8,604 nt of DNA from a bacterium (GCA_030432015.1 JAUIHJ010000336.1:1-8604), one strand, 5' to 3'; positions 1 to 5,978 are shown, numbered from the stretch's first letter. The notes: generated from the sequence alone by a model not told the origin. A program made the numbers and translations.

Positions 1-1
1 C

Positions 2-634
2 GAGCAACGCTCGACGGAACTGACGCGCTTTCACATGCTGCGCCAACAGTGGCAGCGGAAAGGCCAAACCGAGTTCCGCAGCCTGGTCGACTACATTGCT
101 CCGGTCGATTCTGGTCGTGAAGATTACATCGGCGCCTTTGCGTTGACGACGGGGATCGGCGTTACCGACCTGTGCGCCGCCTACGACGCCGACCACGATG
201 ACTACAATTCGATCATGGTCAAGGCGTTAGCCGATCGATTGGCCGAAGCGTTCGCCGAAATGCTCCATCAACGAGCCCGGCGGGACTGGGGCTTTGGCGC
301 CGACGAAGGACTCTCCCACGATGAATTGATCGCCGAGAAATACCGTGGTATTCGCCCGGCTCCAGGTTACCCGGCTTGCCCTGACCACACCGAGAAACGG
401 AAGCTGTTCGATCTGCTCGACGCGGAAGCGAACACGGGTATCGAACTGACCGAAAACTTTGCCATGCTCCCCGCGGCGAGCGTCAGTGGCCTCTACTTCG
501 CGCACCCCGCGGCACGTTACTTTTCGGTCGATCGGATCACCAAGGAACAGGTCGAAGACTATGCGCGCCGCAAAGGGATGACGGTCGAAGAAGTCGAACG
601 CTGGCTGTCGCCGAATCTCGGGTACAGCGATTGA
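2..634 (+). CDS. metH: Cobalamin-dependent methionine synthase, C-terminal reactivation domain (5' end outside window)
   Basis: MetH transfers a methyl group from 5-methyltetrahydrofolate through cobalamin to homocysteine in the cytoplasm. This part is the C-terminal AdoMet-binding domain (Met_synt_B12 family), which remethylates cobalamin after it is oxidised to the inactive Cob(II) form. The frame is open from base 2, so the gene enters from the left and the 210 residues seen are only the end of a protein that is about 1,200 residues in the family. The first ATG, at 35, is internal. Visible signatures are the AdoMet-binding stretch RPAPGYPACPDHTEK (from base 353), the preceding DDYNSIMVKALADRLAEAFAE helix region, ASVSGLYFAHP, and the family-typical ending VEDYARRKGM...VERWLSPNLGY. 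All match the E. coli MetH C-terminus closely from memory. The upstream homocysteine, folate and cobalamin modules cannot be seen. The gene converges on the methyltransferase-like gene, with a repeat element between them. Confidence 0.97.
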   Translation, partial: EQRSTELTRFHMLRQQWQRKGQTEFRSLVDYIAPVDSGREDYIGAFALTTGIGVTDLCAAYDADHDDYNSIMVKALADRLAEAFAEMLHQRARRDWGFGADEGLSHDELIAEKYRGIRPAPGYPACPDHTEKRKLFDLLDAEANTGIELTENFAMLPAASVSGLYFAHPAARYFSVDRITKEQVEDYARRKGMTVEEVERWLSPNLGYSD

Positions 635-635
635 C

Positions 636-645
636 CTGACGTCAG
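636..645. other. 10-bp perfect palindrome just after the metH stop
   Basis: CTGACGTCAG begins two bases after the metH TGA. It is a gapless palindrome with no T-run behind it, so it does not look like a Rho-independent terminator. It could be a protein-binding site or chance. It is the only structure seen in the 48 bp between metH and the repeat element. Confidence 0.3.
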
Positions 646-682
646 TGCAGCGCGCCGATCGTTCGCCCGCCGATGCCTGCAG

Positions 683-834
683 CTAAATAACCGAGTGCAA
701 TTCGGCGACAATCCGGGCGCGGCTCGTTTTTCGCCGCCCAGTAGATTCAACTGCGGAACAACCGCCTGTCGGCGCAACACGCGCCAGTCCCGCTGACGCG
801 GTTGTGGGCTGCGGAATTGCGCTCGGCCATTTAG
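683..834 (-). repeat. MITE-like interspersed repeat, copy 1 (inverted relative to copies 2 and 3)
   Basis: A 152-bp element bounded by CTAAAT and ATTTAG. Its two 21-bp ends are inverted repeats of each other with 18 of 21 positions matching (CTAAATAACCGAGTGC on the left against CTAAATGGCCGAGCGC on the right). Its reverse complement aligns end to end with copy 2 at about 87% identity by hand (18 substitutions and one gap). It carries no plausible gene and lies in the space between the convergent metH and methyltransferase genes. Its right end supplies the stop codon (TAA, 831-833) of the methyltransferase. If CTAG with TA duplication is the target, the mobile core is 686-831. No longer target duplication is visible. 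Confidence 0.85.
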
Positions 835-1739
835 CCGATTCTCCCGTCATTTCGATCGCCAGCTTCACTCGCCTGCGTGCTCGCGCGAATCGCACAAACG
901 GCATAGGTCCGCGGCCCAAAATCCCATAGCCAGGGACGCGACATGCTCATGTGGCGCAATTGCGGTGACACAATCGGATCGGTTTCGAACAACGCATACA
1001 GGGCCGCCGGATTGGCGCCGGTAAAGAAATTCCGTGACTGAATCAACTGCGACGCCAACGCAGGCAAGTCTTGCTCGGAAGTCGTCGTCAGCGGAGGGTA
1101 GGAAGCGGACGAGACAAAGTCAGTAATCAAGATCGCCGCGCCGCCAGGTCGCAGCAGTTCAAATAGCAGGCGAATATGCCGCAACCGAATACACATCAGC
1201 AATTCCAGGAACCTTGGGTGCGAATCGCCTAGTCCGAATACCACCGAATCGAACAGCTGGGTCAACAGGCAGACCGAGGCGACCACATCAAAGGGGCCCG
1301 GGATTTGTGGCACGGTGTGCTCCGTGACCAGTTCGACACATCGCTGCAACGCGTCATCCGCAGGCGCACGCTCGAGATTCCAGCCGCTGGTGAGCGTGGT
1401 ACAGCCAGTCAGGTCGATGCCGCCATGAACGTGCAAGTTGCTCAGGTCGGCGACTCCCCCTGCGTGGGATGTTTGCGCGTAGGATCGTTGCGCGGCAATA
1501 CCGGCACGCACGGCGTCGTCGTCCAAATCAACCAAATGCACATCGGAATATGCCTCGGCCAGGGCCAACAGATCGAGGTCATTACAGTTTCCCGCCCCGA
1601 GGACACAGAGGCTCCGGTCGCCGTGGACCTGGTCCGCCAGGAGCAACTCGGTAACTCGACGCCGATGCCCCGCAAAGCACTCCCAGCGATCGCGGCTGTC
1701 GGCATTACGCTGTCGATGAGCCTCAAAGATCCGATTCAC
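831..1739 (-). CDS. Class I SAM-dependent methyltransferase-like protein, substrate unknown
   Basis: A predicted cytoplasmic protein of 302 residues with the marks of a Rossmann-fold SAM methyltransferase. A strand-loop LCVLGAGNCNDLDLL at 44-58 resembles the SAM-binding motif I. VHLVDLDDDAV at 67-77 ends a second strand with acidic residues, as expected for contacts to the SAM ribose. FDVVASVCLLTQL at 150-162 resembles motif IV, and LLRPGGAAILITDF at 195-208 resembles motifs V/VI. The GTG start at 1739 is chosen because GGAAGG sits five bases upstream. A TTG 22 codons earlier (1805) keeps the frame open, but the extra residues look non-coding and no ribosome site was found there. The last strand (TYAVCAIRAS) is followed by a polar tail, so the fold appears complete. 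The stop codon lies in the flanking repeat. The family is recognised only at fold level: it could methylate a small molecule or protein, or be a non-catalytic relative. Confidence 0.75.
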   Translation of the reverse strand: MNRIFEAHRQRNADSRDRWECFAGHRRRVTELLLADQVHGDRSLCVLGAGNCNDLDLLALAEAYSDVHLVDLDDDAVRAGIAAQRSYAQTSHAGGVADLSNLHVHGGIDLTGCTTLTSGWNLERAPADDALQRCVELVTEHTVPQIPGPFDVVASVCLLTQLFDSVVFGLGDSHPRFLELLMCIRLRHIRLLFELLRPGGAAILITDFVSSASYPPLTTTSEQDLPALASQLIQSRNFFTGANPAALYALFETDPIVSPQLRHMSMSRPWLWDFGPRTYAVCAIRASTQASEAGDRNDGRIG

Positions 1740-1744
1740 ATGGT

Positions 1745-1750
1745 CCTTCC
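1745..1750 (-). promoter_or_regulatory. Ribosome binding site that decides the methyltransferase GTG start
   Basis: On the minus strand GGAAGG lies five bases before GTG. An ATG overlaps the same spot in another frame (CCATGTGA) but runs straight into TGA, so it cannot be the start. This site favours GTG at 1739 over the upstream TTG at 1805. Confidence 0.6.
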
Positions 1751-1877
1751 GTCGCTGTGTGTGGCGGCGCGTTGATGCGGGCAGGATATCAAATGGACAG
1801 CGCAACTTGGGGGTGCAAGACGTTGTCTGGAGACCGCTGCCGGCCCCGTGCCAGGTACACCGGCGCGGAACCAGATT

Positions 1878-2028
1878 CTAAATGGCCGAGCGCGATTCAG
1901 CAGCGCGCAACCCGTCAGCGGGACAGGCACCTTTTTCGCCGACAGGCCGTTTTTCCGCAGTTGGATCCAATGGGCGGCGAACAACGAACCGCTCCCGGAT
2001 TGTCGCCGAATTGCACTCGGTCATTTAG
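1878..2028 (+). repeat. MITE-like interspersed repeat, copy 2 (full length)
   Basis: A 151-bp element from CTAAATGGCCGAGCGC to GCACTCGGTCATTTAG. Its 21-bp termini are inverted repeats with 18 of 21 matches. It is about 87% identical to the reverse complement of copy 1, and 63 of 66 bases match the visible part of copy 3. Internal features include a CCCG-TCAG-CGGG hairpin (1911-1922) and a longer imperfect stem near the right end (GGCGA...TCGCC). It lies between the 5' side of the methyltransferase gene and the 3' end of the epimerase gene. It holds no gene: open frames across it are by-products of its composition, because the same peptide-like string recurs in every copy. Confidence 0.88.
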
Positions 2029-2103
2029 ACAAAAAAAGTTTACGGAACAACGTGGCGCCAACCTGTGAAGCAAACCCAACAGACTGGAGGCCGGACCGGA
2101 GAA
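2029..2103 (-). other. 3' flank of the epimerase gene with a T-run, possible termination zone
   Basis: Read on the minus strand, this 75-bp stretch follows the epimerase stop and ends in a run of seven T (plus-strand A-run at 2031-2037) right before repeat copy 2. A gapless palindrome TGGCGCCA lies a little upstream of the T-run, but the gap is too long for a classic intrinsic terminator. Termination here is possible but not demonstrated. Confidence 0.25.
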
Positions 2104-3114
2104 TTACACCGCATAGTAACTCCGGTACCATTGGACGAACCGCGCGACGCCGTCTTCGATCGTTGTCTCGGGCCGAAAGCCGACATCACGCGTCAAGTCA
2201 TCGATGTCGGCGTAAGTTGCCGGAACGTCGCCGGGCTGCATCGGCAGCAGGTTCTGCTCCGCCGTGACACCCAACGCCTTCTCGATCGCGGCAATGAACC
2301 GTGACAATTCGACCGGTTCATTGTTGCCGATGTTATAGATCTTGTAGGGTGCATTGCTGGTGCCGGGATCGGGCGCTGCGCCATTCCAATCGACATTGGG
2401 CTGGGGAACGTGATCCGCAACGCGGACCACGCCTTCGACAATGTCGTCGATATACGTGAAATCACGTTGCATCTTGCCGTGGTTGTAAACGTCAATCGGA
2501 CGACCATCAACCATCGCCTTGGTGAACTTGAAGAGGGCCATATCGGGGCGTCCCCATGGACCGTAGACCGTAAAAAATCGCAAGCCGGTCGTTGGCAACG
2601 AGAACAGGTGACTGTAGGTATGAGCCAGCAACTCATTCGATTTCTTCGTCGCCGCGTACAGGCTGAGTGGATGGTCGACATTGTCGTGGATGGAAAATGG
2701 CATCTTGGTGTTCGCACCATAAACGGAGCTGGACGACGCATAAACCAGATGCTTCACCTGCTGCTGACGGCAGCCTTCCAGCACATTGACGAATCCCGCC
2801 AGATTGCTTTCGACGTAAGCTTGCGGGTTCTCCAGCGAATACCGCACCCCCGCCTGTGCCGCTAAATTCACAACCACATCAAATGGTTCACGCTGAAACA
2901 ATTCGGCCATCCGCGGTTGATCAGCCAGATCGGTTTCGTAAAACGAATAGCCTGGCAGTCCGTCGAGCAGTTTCAGGCGGTCGCGTTTCAGTGCGACGGA
3001 ATAATAGTCGTTGACATGATCGATACCGACAACCTGGTCGCCGCGGGCCAGCAGTGCCTTGGCCACAAAACAGCCGACGAAGCCGGCAACTCCCGTAACT
3101 AGATACTGGGCCAT
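2104..3114 (-). CDS. NAD-dependent nucleotide-sugar epimerase, probable UDP-glucuronate 4-epimerase
   Basis: A 336-residue short-chain dehydrogenase/reductase of the extended sugar-epimerase type. These enzymes use tightly bound NAD+ to oxidise and re-reduce C4 of a UDP-sugar; this one most resembles the CapI/LpsL group that converts UDP-glucuronate to UDP-galacturonate for surface polysaccharides. Visible features are the N-terminal dinucleotide motif TGVAGFVG (7-14), an acidic residue ending the second strand (GID, D32), NLAAQAGVRYSLENP (83-97), the catalytic SSSSVYG (127-133) and YAATK (Y153, K157). The group-typical stretches RFFTVYGPWGRPDMALFKF (179-197) and RDFTYIDDIVEGV (217-229) follow. 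Length is normal for the family. The start at 3114 is preferred because the dinucleotide fold begins right after it; an in-frame ATG at 3168 would add 18 residues unlike the family. It is the last of three co-directional minus-strand genes. Substrate assignment is by motif resemblance only. Confidence 0.9.
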   Translation of the reverse strand: MAQYLVTGVAGFVGCFVAKALLARGDQVVGIDHVNDYYSVALKRDRLKLLDGLPGYSFYETDLADQPRMAELFQREPFDVVVNLAAQAGVRYSLENPQAYVESNLAGFVNVLEGCRQQQVKHLVYASSSSVYGANTKMPFSIHDNVDHPLSLYAATKKSNELLAHTYSHLFSLPTTGLRFFTVYGPWGRPDMALFKFTKAMVDGRPIDVYNHGKMQRDFTYIDDIVEGVVRVADHVPQPNVDWNGAAPDPGTSNAPYKIYNIGNNEPVELSRFIAAIEKALGVTAEQNLLPMQPGDVPATYADIDDLTRDVGFRPETTIEDGVARFVQWYRSYYAV

Positions 3115-3192
3115 GATGCCTGTCTTGAAAATGGAGAACGCGTCAGCAATCGTAATCGAGACCGCCATCGATCGCGATCATGGTCTTGATTC

Positions 3193-3198
3193 ACTATA
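3193..3198 (-). promoter_or_regulatory. Possible -10 element for the epimerase gene
   Basis: The minus strand reads TATAGT, one mismatch from the bacterial -10 consensus, about 80 bases before the epimerase ATG and inside the 133-bp gap behind the small-protein gene. No convincing -35 hexamer lies at the right distance, so support is weak. A perfect palindrome GATCGCGATC (3170-3179) lies between it and the start codon and could be an operator or chance. Confidence 0.2.
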
Positions 3199-3247
3199 CC
3201 GAAGATCGTGCCACAATGTGCCGCACGCCATCAGTACACGTACCACG

Positions 3248-3451
3248 TCACTCGGCGGGCGCGTTGGCGTCAATGGGGGTCGGAACCAGGTCGAGTGGTA
3301 CGATCGGTGTGACATCGACCTTGGTGCGTTCTAATTGTTCAACACGCTCCAGCAGTTCCTGGAGCAGGTTTCCCAATTCGCTCCCCGCCGCGTCACCCAA
3401 ATGGACACTCAAGGCCTTGCGGCTACGATAACTCAATTCGTGCGTTGCCAT
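3248..3451 (-). CDS. Small helical protein, 67 residues, function unknown
   Basis: I do not recognise a named family. The 67-residue product starts MATHELSYRSRKALSVHLGD and continues with a leucine- and glutamate-rich amphipathic stretch (about 24-43, LGNLLQELLERVEQLERTKV) that is likely a single helix able to form a coiled coil. A short Pro/Val-rich tail ends in APAE. There is no signal peptide, membrane segment or cysteine, so a soluble cytoplasmic protein is expected. An AAGGA ribosome site nine bases before the ATG, and codon use like its neighbours, support a real gene despite the short length. It sits between glmS (134 bp upstream) and the epimerase (133 bp downstream), all on the same strand. 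The near-equal gaps leave room for separate promoters, so an operon is possible but not shown. A role as an oligomerising partner or regulator is only a guess. Confidence 0.7.
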   Translation of the reverse strand: MATHELSYRSRKALSVHLGDAAGSELGNLLQELLERVEQLERTKVDVTPIVPLDLVPTPIDANAPAE

Positions 3452-3460
3452 CGCTTCAAT

Positions 3461-3465
3461 TCCTT
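3461..3465 (-). promoter_or_regulatory. Ribosome binding site of the small-protein gene
   Basis: The minus strand has AAGGA nine bases before the ATG at 3451. It is the main non-homology evidence that this short frame is translated. Confidence 0.6.
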
Positions 3466-3585
3466 TTGATTCGCTCAGGGGGTACCATCCGTTTCAAGAC
3501 CATGCTGGCCGGCATCCCCGCGTCAACGCCACGAGGCGGGCCCGATCGGTGCTCATGGCCGGTGCGTTTGCGTGCTGCCGCCTCT

Positions 3586-5472
3586 TCATTCCACCGTGAC
3601 GCTCTTGGCCAGATTGCGAGGCTTATCGACGTCACAACCTCGCAGCAGCGCGACATGGTATGCCAGCAATTGCAAAGGGACAACATTGATCAAAGGCTGG
3701 AGCGGTTCGCTGACCTTGGGCACGGTGATCACATCGTCAGCAACCTGAGCAACGCGGCTGTCACCGTCTTGAACGACGGCAATGACCGGTCCGCCGCGGG
3801 CCTTGACTTCCTCCAGGTTGGCCATGACCTTGTCGTAGACAAACCCTTGCGGCACGATGAACACGCTGGGCGTCTGGGCATCAACCAAGGCGATGGGACC
3901 GTGTTTCATCTCGGCGGCAGGATAACCTTCGGCGTGCACGTAGCTGATCTCCTTGAGCTTGAGCGCGCCTTCGAGGGCTGTGGGAAAATTGTATTGGCGG
4001 CCAAGATACAGGAAGTTGCTGGCATCACGGTACTTTTGGGCGACGCGCTGGACCTGGGCATTGGTTGACAAGGCCTCCTGCATTTTTTGGGGAATCTGCT
4101 GAAAATCGTCGATGATCTGACGACCGGCCTCGAAACCCAGATGCCGCATTCGACCGAAGTAGAGCGCCAACATCGCCAGCACCATACATTGCGCAGAGTA
4201 CGCTTTGGTCGATGCCACGCCGATCTCAGGCCCGGCGTGCAGAAACACGCCCCCGTCCGCTTCCTGAGCAATGCTGCTGGCAACCACATTACAGATCGCC
4301 AGCGTCCGATGCCCGGTTCGTTTCATTTCGCGAATCGCCCCCAGCGTATCCGCTGTTTCGCCACTCTGTGAAATCGCGAAGACCAATGTGTTGGGATCGA
4401 CCGGTGGGTTGCGATAGCGCAGCTCGCTGGCGTACTCGACTTCCACGGGGATGCGCGCCCATTCTTCAATCAAGTACTCGCCCAACAGCCCGGCGTGCCA
4501 GCTTGTTCCGCAGCCCGTCAAGATAATTCGATTAATGCTGCTCAACTGCTGCGGCGTCAGGTTCAGTCCGCCAAAGGTCGCGGTCGCATTCTCAATGTCG
4601 AGCCGCCCTCGCATCGCGTTGCGGATCGATTCGGGCTGTTCGTGAATCTCCTTCAGCATGTAGTGGTCAAAACCGTTTAGCGTGCGGTCACCGGTATCGA
4701 CCTGCAATACTTCGACGCTGGGTTTAACGGCGCCGAACTCACGATGGACGACACGTAACGTCTTGGCGGTGACGACGGCCAACTGGTGATCCGCGAGGTA
4801 GACAATCTTTTCCGTGTAACCCGACAACGGTAACGCGTCACTGGCAACAAAGTGCTCGTCGTGACCAACACCAACCACCAGCGGACTGCCCAATCGTGCT
4901 GCGATCATGACGTCGGGAAAGTCGCGGAACACGATGGCCAGGCCATACGTGCCCCGGAGTTGCGCCAGCGCCGTTCGGACGGCAGCCACCAGCGTCGCAT
5001 GAGGGTTGCGGCGGATCTCGGTTTCGGAGACGCCAACCGAAACGCCTGCCATTTGCCGCTCCAGGCAATTCGCGATCAGATGCGCGATCACCTCTGAATC
5101 GGTTTCCGATTGGAACACATAGCCTTCGCTTTCGAGCCCTTCGCGCAGGACCGCGTAGTTCTCAATCACGCCATTGTGGACAATCGCCACGGCTCCCATT
5201 CCGCCCACGTGCGGATGGGCATTCTCGTCGTTGGCGGCGCCGTGCGTCGCCCACCGCGTATGCCCAATGCCGACATGACCCGGTAAGGGGTCGAGCAAGA
5301 GCTGGCGGTTGAGCGCATCGACGCGTCCCGTGGTCTTACTGACGCCAACGCGGCCGCCTTCAACAACGGCAATCCCGGCGCTGTCATAGCCCCGGTATTC
5401 CAGGCGTCGCAGGCCCTCAACCAGGAATTCGCCGGCTTCACGCGGGCCGATGTATCCGACGATCCCACACAT
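3586..5472 (-). CDS. glmS: Glutamine-fructose-6-phosphate aminotransferase (isomerizing)
   Basis: GlmS makes glucosamine-6-phosphate from fructose-6-phosphate and glutamine, the first committed step to UDP-GlcNAc for envelope polymers. The 628 residues hold an N-terminal class II glutaminase domain (2 to about 240) followed by two SIS sugar-isomerase domains (about 310-445 and 475-610). The nucleophile is Cys2 of MCGIVGYIG, exposed when Met is removed. HTRWATHG (71-78), HNGVIENY (99-106) and SETDSEVIAH (122-131) complete the glutaminase site. GCGTSWHAG (320-328), SQSGETADT (368-376), EIGVASTKAYSAQ (416-428), LEGALKLKEIS (500-510), H524 and the C-terminal LAKSVTVE (K623) build the isomerase site and ammonia channel. 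The start at 5472 is required by Cys2 and has AAGGA seven bases upstream. The frame stays open for 64 codons further upstream, but that stretch is unlike the family. Compared with E. coli (609 residues), about 18 extra residues lie near 141-158. First of three co-directional genes. Confidence 0.97.
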   Translation of the reverse strand: MCGIVGYIGPREAGEFLVEGLRRLEYRGYDSAGIAVVEGGRVGVSKTTGRVDALNRQLLLDPLPGHVGIGHTRWATHGAANDENAHPHVGGMGAVAIVHNGVIENYAVLREGLESEGYVFQSETDSEVIAHLIANCLERQMAGVSVGVSETEIRRNPHATLVAAVRTALAQLRGTYGLAIVFRDFPDVMIAARLGSPLVVGVGHDEHFVASDALPLSGYTEKIVYLADHQLAVVTAKTLRVVHREFGAVKPSVEVLQVDTGDRTLNGFDHYMLKEIHEQPESIRNAMRGRLDIENATATFGGLNLTPQQLSSINRIILTGCGTSWHAGLLGEYLIEEWARIPVEVEYASELRYRNPPVDPNTLVFAISQSGETADTLGAIREMKRTGHRTLAICNVVASSIAQEADGGVFLHAGPEIGVASTKAYSAQCMVLAMLALYFGRMRHLGFEAGRQIIDDFQQIPQKMQEALSTNAQVQRVAQKYRDASNFLYLGRQYNFPTALEGALKLKEISYVHAEGYPAAEMKHGPIALVDAQTPSVFIVPQGFVYDKVMANLEEVKARGGPVIAVVQDGDSRVAQVADDVITVPKVSEPLQPLINVVPLQLLAYHVALLRGCDVDKPRNLAKSVTVE

Positions 5473-5479
5473 ACGAATA

Positions 5480-5484
5480 TCCTT
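5480..5484 (-). promoter_or_regulatory. Ribosome binding site fixing the glmS start
   Basis: AAGGA on the minus strand, seven bases before the ATG that gives Met-Cys2. It rules out the longer upstream reading of the frame. Confidence 0.75.
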
Positions 5485-5486
5485 TT

Positions 5487-5503
5487 CGTAGCAGTCTTCT
5501 ACG
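5487..5503 (-). promoter_or_regulatory. Leader hairpin next to the glmS ribosome binding site
   Basis: On the minus strand CGTAG-AAGACTG-CTACG forms a 5-bp stem with a 7-base loop that ends two bases before the AAGGA site. The placement could influence ribosome access. A second hairpin of the same plan lies about 115 bases further upstream in the leader. The stem is short, so chance is possible. Confidence 0.3.
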
Positions 5504-5601
5504 GCCCCTCCACTGGCGAAGACCGTCCATTGATGAGCCAGCTCGCCGAGTATCGGTGGCGGAGCCGTGGAGGCGTCTGGTGTAGATTTCGGCGGGGAAA
5601 C

Positions 5602-5616
5602 GTAGCAGAAACCTAC
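5602..5616 (-). promoter_or_regulatory. Second, similar hairpin in the glmS upstream region
   Basis: On the minus strand GTAG-GTTTCTG-CTAC has a 4-bp stem and a 7-base loop ending in CTG, as in the hairpin beside the ribosome site. The string CTGCTACG is shared by both. Whether this part is transcribed depends on the unknown glmS promoter position. Confidence 0.25.
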
Positions 5617-5740
5617 CGCCGCATAAAGGGCAACCGCCGGTTTGCCGACCGCCGCGGCGGCCAATTGCCAGGCCAGCGAGGCGCCGCCCCTGAATTCGGG
5701 CTCAGTTTGCGACTTAGCGGCATTGGCCCATCACATTAGG

Positions 5741-5773
5741 CAGTCCAGCGAATACAGGGACTGTTTTTCGCTG
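5741..5773 (+). other. Hairpin with T-run and overlapping alternative pairing upstream of the VIT-vWA gene
   Basis: CAGTCC (5741-5746) pairs with GGACTG (5758-5763) and is followed at once by TTTTT, giving the outline of a weak intrinsic terminator on the plus strand. The loop bases AGCGAA (5747-5752) can pair with TTCGCT (5767-5772) beyond the T-run, as a pseudoknot or a competing stem. No upstream plus-strand gene needs a terminator here, so it would make most sense inside a long leader of the VIT-vWA gene. Confidence 0.3.
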
Positions 5774-5966
5774 AATTATTGGCTGCAAGAAACCAATCGC
5801 CTCGCTGGCTCGTCATGGAAAGGCAAGGAAAACTCCCGAGCGGTAACAAGTTAGATGGACGCGCGGAATAACTTGGTGGGAATCTCCCCACGAATTGCGA
5901 TAATTGCCTGACACCTCGCAGCGGTCCCCGTGGTGCCGCGATGCCGGGTAAACGAAACATCGAAAC

Positions 5967-5972
5967 GAGGGA
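5967..5972 (+). promoter_or_regulatory. Ribosome binding site of the VIT-vWA gene
   Basis: GAGGGA lies six bases before the ATG at 5979, which is followed directly by a signal peptide. Together these fix the start. Confidence 0.7.
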
Positions 5973-5978
5973 TGAATC

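Larger units (their letters stand above)
5473..5978. other. 506-bp divergent intergenic region between glmS and the VIT-vWA gene
   Basis: No gene is supported here. The glmS side (5473 to about 5700) is GC-rich and contains two look-alike hairpins and a perfect palindrome CCGCCGCGGCGG (5649-5660). The VIT-vWA side is more AT-rich and contains a hairpin with a T-run (5741-5768), an ATTGG...CCAAT inverted repeat (5778-5797), a GTGGG...CCCAC inverted repeat (5876-5891) and GATAAT (5899-5904). GATAAT is one mismatch from a -10 box, but it has no good -35. Both genes must be driven from within this region, but no full promoter can be called with confidence. Confidence 0.6.

Noticed and set aside
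683..834. The repeat as a bidirectional transcription terminator between convergent genes
   Set aside because: Copies 2 and 3 are not in convergent gaps, and the T-runs in the element do not directly follow strong stems; a mobile-element reading explains the termini better.
1305..1775. Plus-strand 156-codon open frame
   Set aside because: It is antisense to the methyltransferase gene, whose motifs are clear; the plus-strand reading shows no recognisable domain.
1880..2028. Longer target-site duplication flanking the repeat copies
   Set aside because: Flanks (CAG/CCG for copy 1, ATT/ACA for copy 2) share nothing beyond the C-TA and TA-G bases.
3198..3213. Sigma-54 type promoter upstream of the epimerase (TGGCACG on the minus strand)
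   Set aside because: The -24-like half matches, but the -12 half reads TCGGT instead of TTGCA/T and lacks the essential GC.
5473..5664. 64-codon in-frame upstream extension of GlmS
   Set aside because: GlmS needs Cys2 at the processed N-terminus, and a ribosome site sits just before that Met; the extension is low-complexity and unlike the family.
5473..5740. glmS ribozyme or other known riboswitch upstream of glmS
   Set aside because: No core resembling the Firmicute glmS ribozyme was recognised; only small hairpins are visible.
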